DNA of 64,000 bases from assembly GCF_003002025.1 (NCBI RefSeq), contig NZ_PVZB01000005.1:310001-374000 (forward strand), given 5' to 3'. The position numbers and the translations under genes are program-made. The notes below the pieces were generated by a model that worked only from the letters and a program-made list of their open reading frames with translations, was not told the origin of the DNA and did no database searches. Shown in pieces: positions 63,866-64,000 of the stretch. How positions within the stretch are numbered: the first letter of the stretch is position 1; each line of letters begins with the position of its first letter. The DNA is from Paraburkholderia sp. BL25I1N1. GTDB taxonomy: Bacteria; Pseudomonadota; Gammaproteobacteria; Burkholderiales; Burkholderiaceae.

Positions 63866-64000
63866 CGTCTTTACACGATCGTCACATCAAACCGCTGATT
63901 CTCGCCGGCCTGAACGGCGACAACTGGCATCTCGAAGACTACGTGGCGCGCGGCGGTTACGCACAGCTGCGCCGTATTCTGGAAGAGAAGATTCCGCCCG
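63862..64000 (+). CDS. nuoF: NADH-quinone oxidoreductase subunit F, N-terminal fragment (cut by window)
   Basis: The frame opens at ATG 63862, overlapping nuoE, and is open to the window end (46 codons). [20 protein letters not shown] and [14 protein letters not shown] match the start of NuoF, the 51-kDa subunit that binds FMN, NADH and a 4Fe-4S cluster. The cofactor sites lie outside the window, so the call rests on this start and the operon order. Confidence 0.92.
   Translation, partial: MTSLHDRHIKPLILAGLNGDNWHLEDYVARGGYAQLRRILEEKIPP

Overview
The window looks like a piece of the main chromosome of a Paraburkholderia species or a close Burkholderiaceae relative. GC is high, with strong third-position G/C. 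The conserved blocks (maf-rng, rlmH-rsfS-nadD-hemF-purD-yebC, ilvIHC-psd-pssA-leuA, rpsO-pnp, tpiA-secG-tRNA-Leu-nuo) follow the gene order usual in that family. There are no insertion sequences, no CRISPR array and no rRNA genes. Most of the window is core genome with a few accessory insertions. Identifications come from reading the sequence and from family knowledge; no database search was run.

Layout. 1-3.7 kb: the end of an EAL protein, a DUF2945 protein, an MscS channel, a PHB-depolymerase-type esterase and a CopG-like regulator. 4.0-8.5 kb: the most unusual block, a methyltransferase / six-TM histidine kinase / receiver / receiver cassette with the organisation of the Ralstonia-Cupriavidus phcBSRQ quorum-sensing operon. 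Its phcR has lost the kinase half; a scar of the kinase C-terminus remains, still ATGA-coupled to phcQ. 8.6-18.2 kb: minus-strand housekeeping (DHFR-like protein, rng, maf, rlmH, rsfS, nadD with an apparent CTG start, hemF, purD, yebC, upp). 18.6-20.9 kb: SDR, mgsA and a quinone oxidoreductase, closed by a strong terminator. 21.1-29.6 kb: kdpFABCDE potassium uptake, preceded by an extra 37-residue membrane peptide. 29.7-30.1 kb: a guanidine-II (mini-ykkC) riboswitch in front of a SugE/Gdx exporter. 30.3-36.8 kb: DUF4126, a large FtsX-type permease, truncated haemoglobin, DUF924, SDR, LOG and TetR genes.

37.0-39.8 kb: a minus-strand operon of a PlcP-like metallophosphoesterase, a GT4 glycosyltransferase and DgkA. 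A PHO-box-like site lies upstream, which fits phosphate-stress replacement of phospholipid by glycolipid. 40.0-42.3 kb: sigma factor, DUF3619, DUF3106 and RDD genes in one overlapping operon. 42.7-49.9 kb: branched-chain amino acid synthesis (ilvI, ilvH, ilvC, leuA) interleaved with phosphatidylethanolamine synthesis (psd, pssA). 50.0-52.3 kb: a SulP anion transporter next to a beta-carbonic anhydrase. 52.5-57.6 kb: a lipoprotein, an orphan substrate-binding protein, rpsO and pnp. 57.7-64 kb: quinone oxidoreductase, tpiA, secG, tRNA-Leu(GAG) and nuoA to nuoF, the last cut by the window edge.

How it works together: central metabolism and energy genes (tpiA, complex I, BCAA, haem, purine, NAD, pyrimidine salvage) share the window with environmental response modules: K+ limitation (kdp), guanidine (riboswitch plus sugE), phosphate limitation (plcP-agt-dgkA), CO2/bicarbonate (sulP plus can) and a candidate fatty-acid methyl ester quorum-sensing island.
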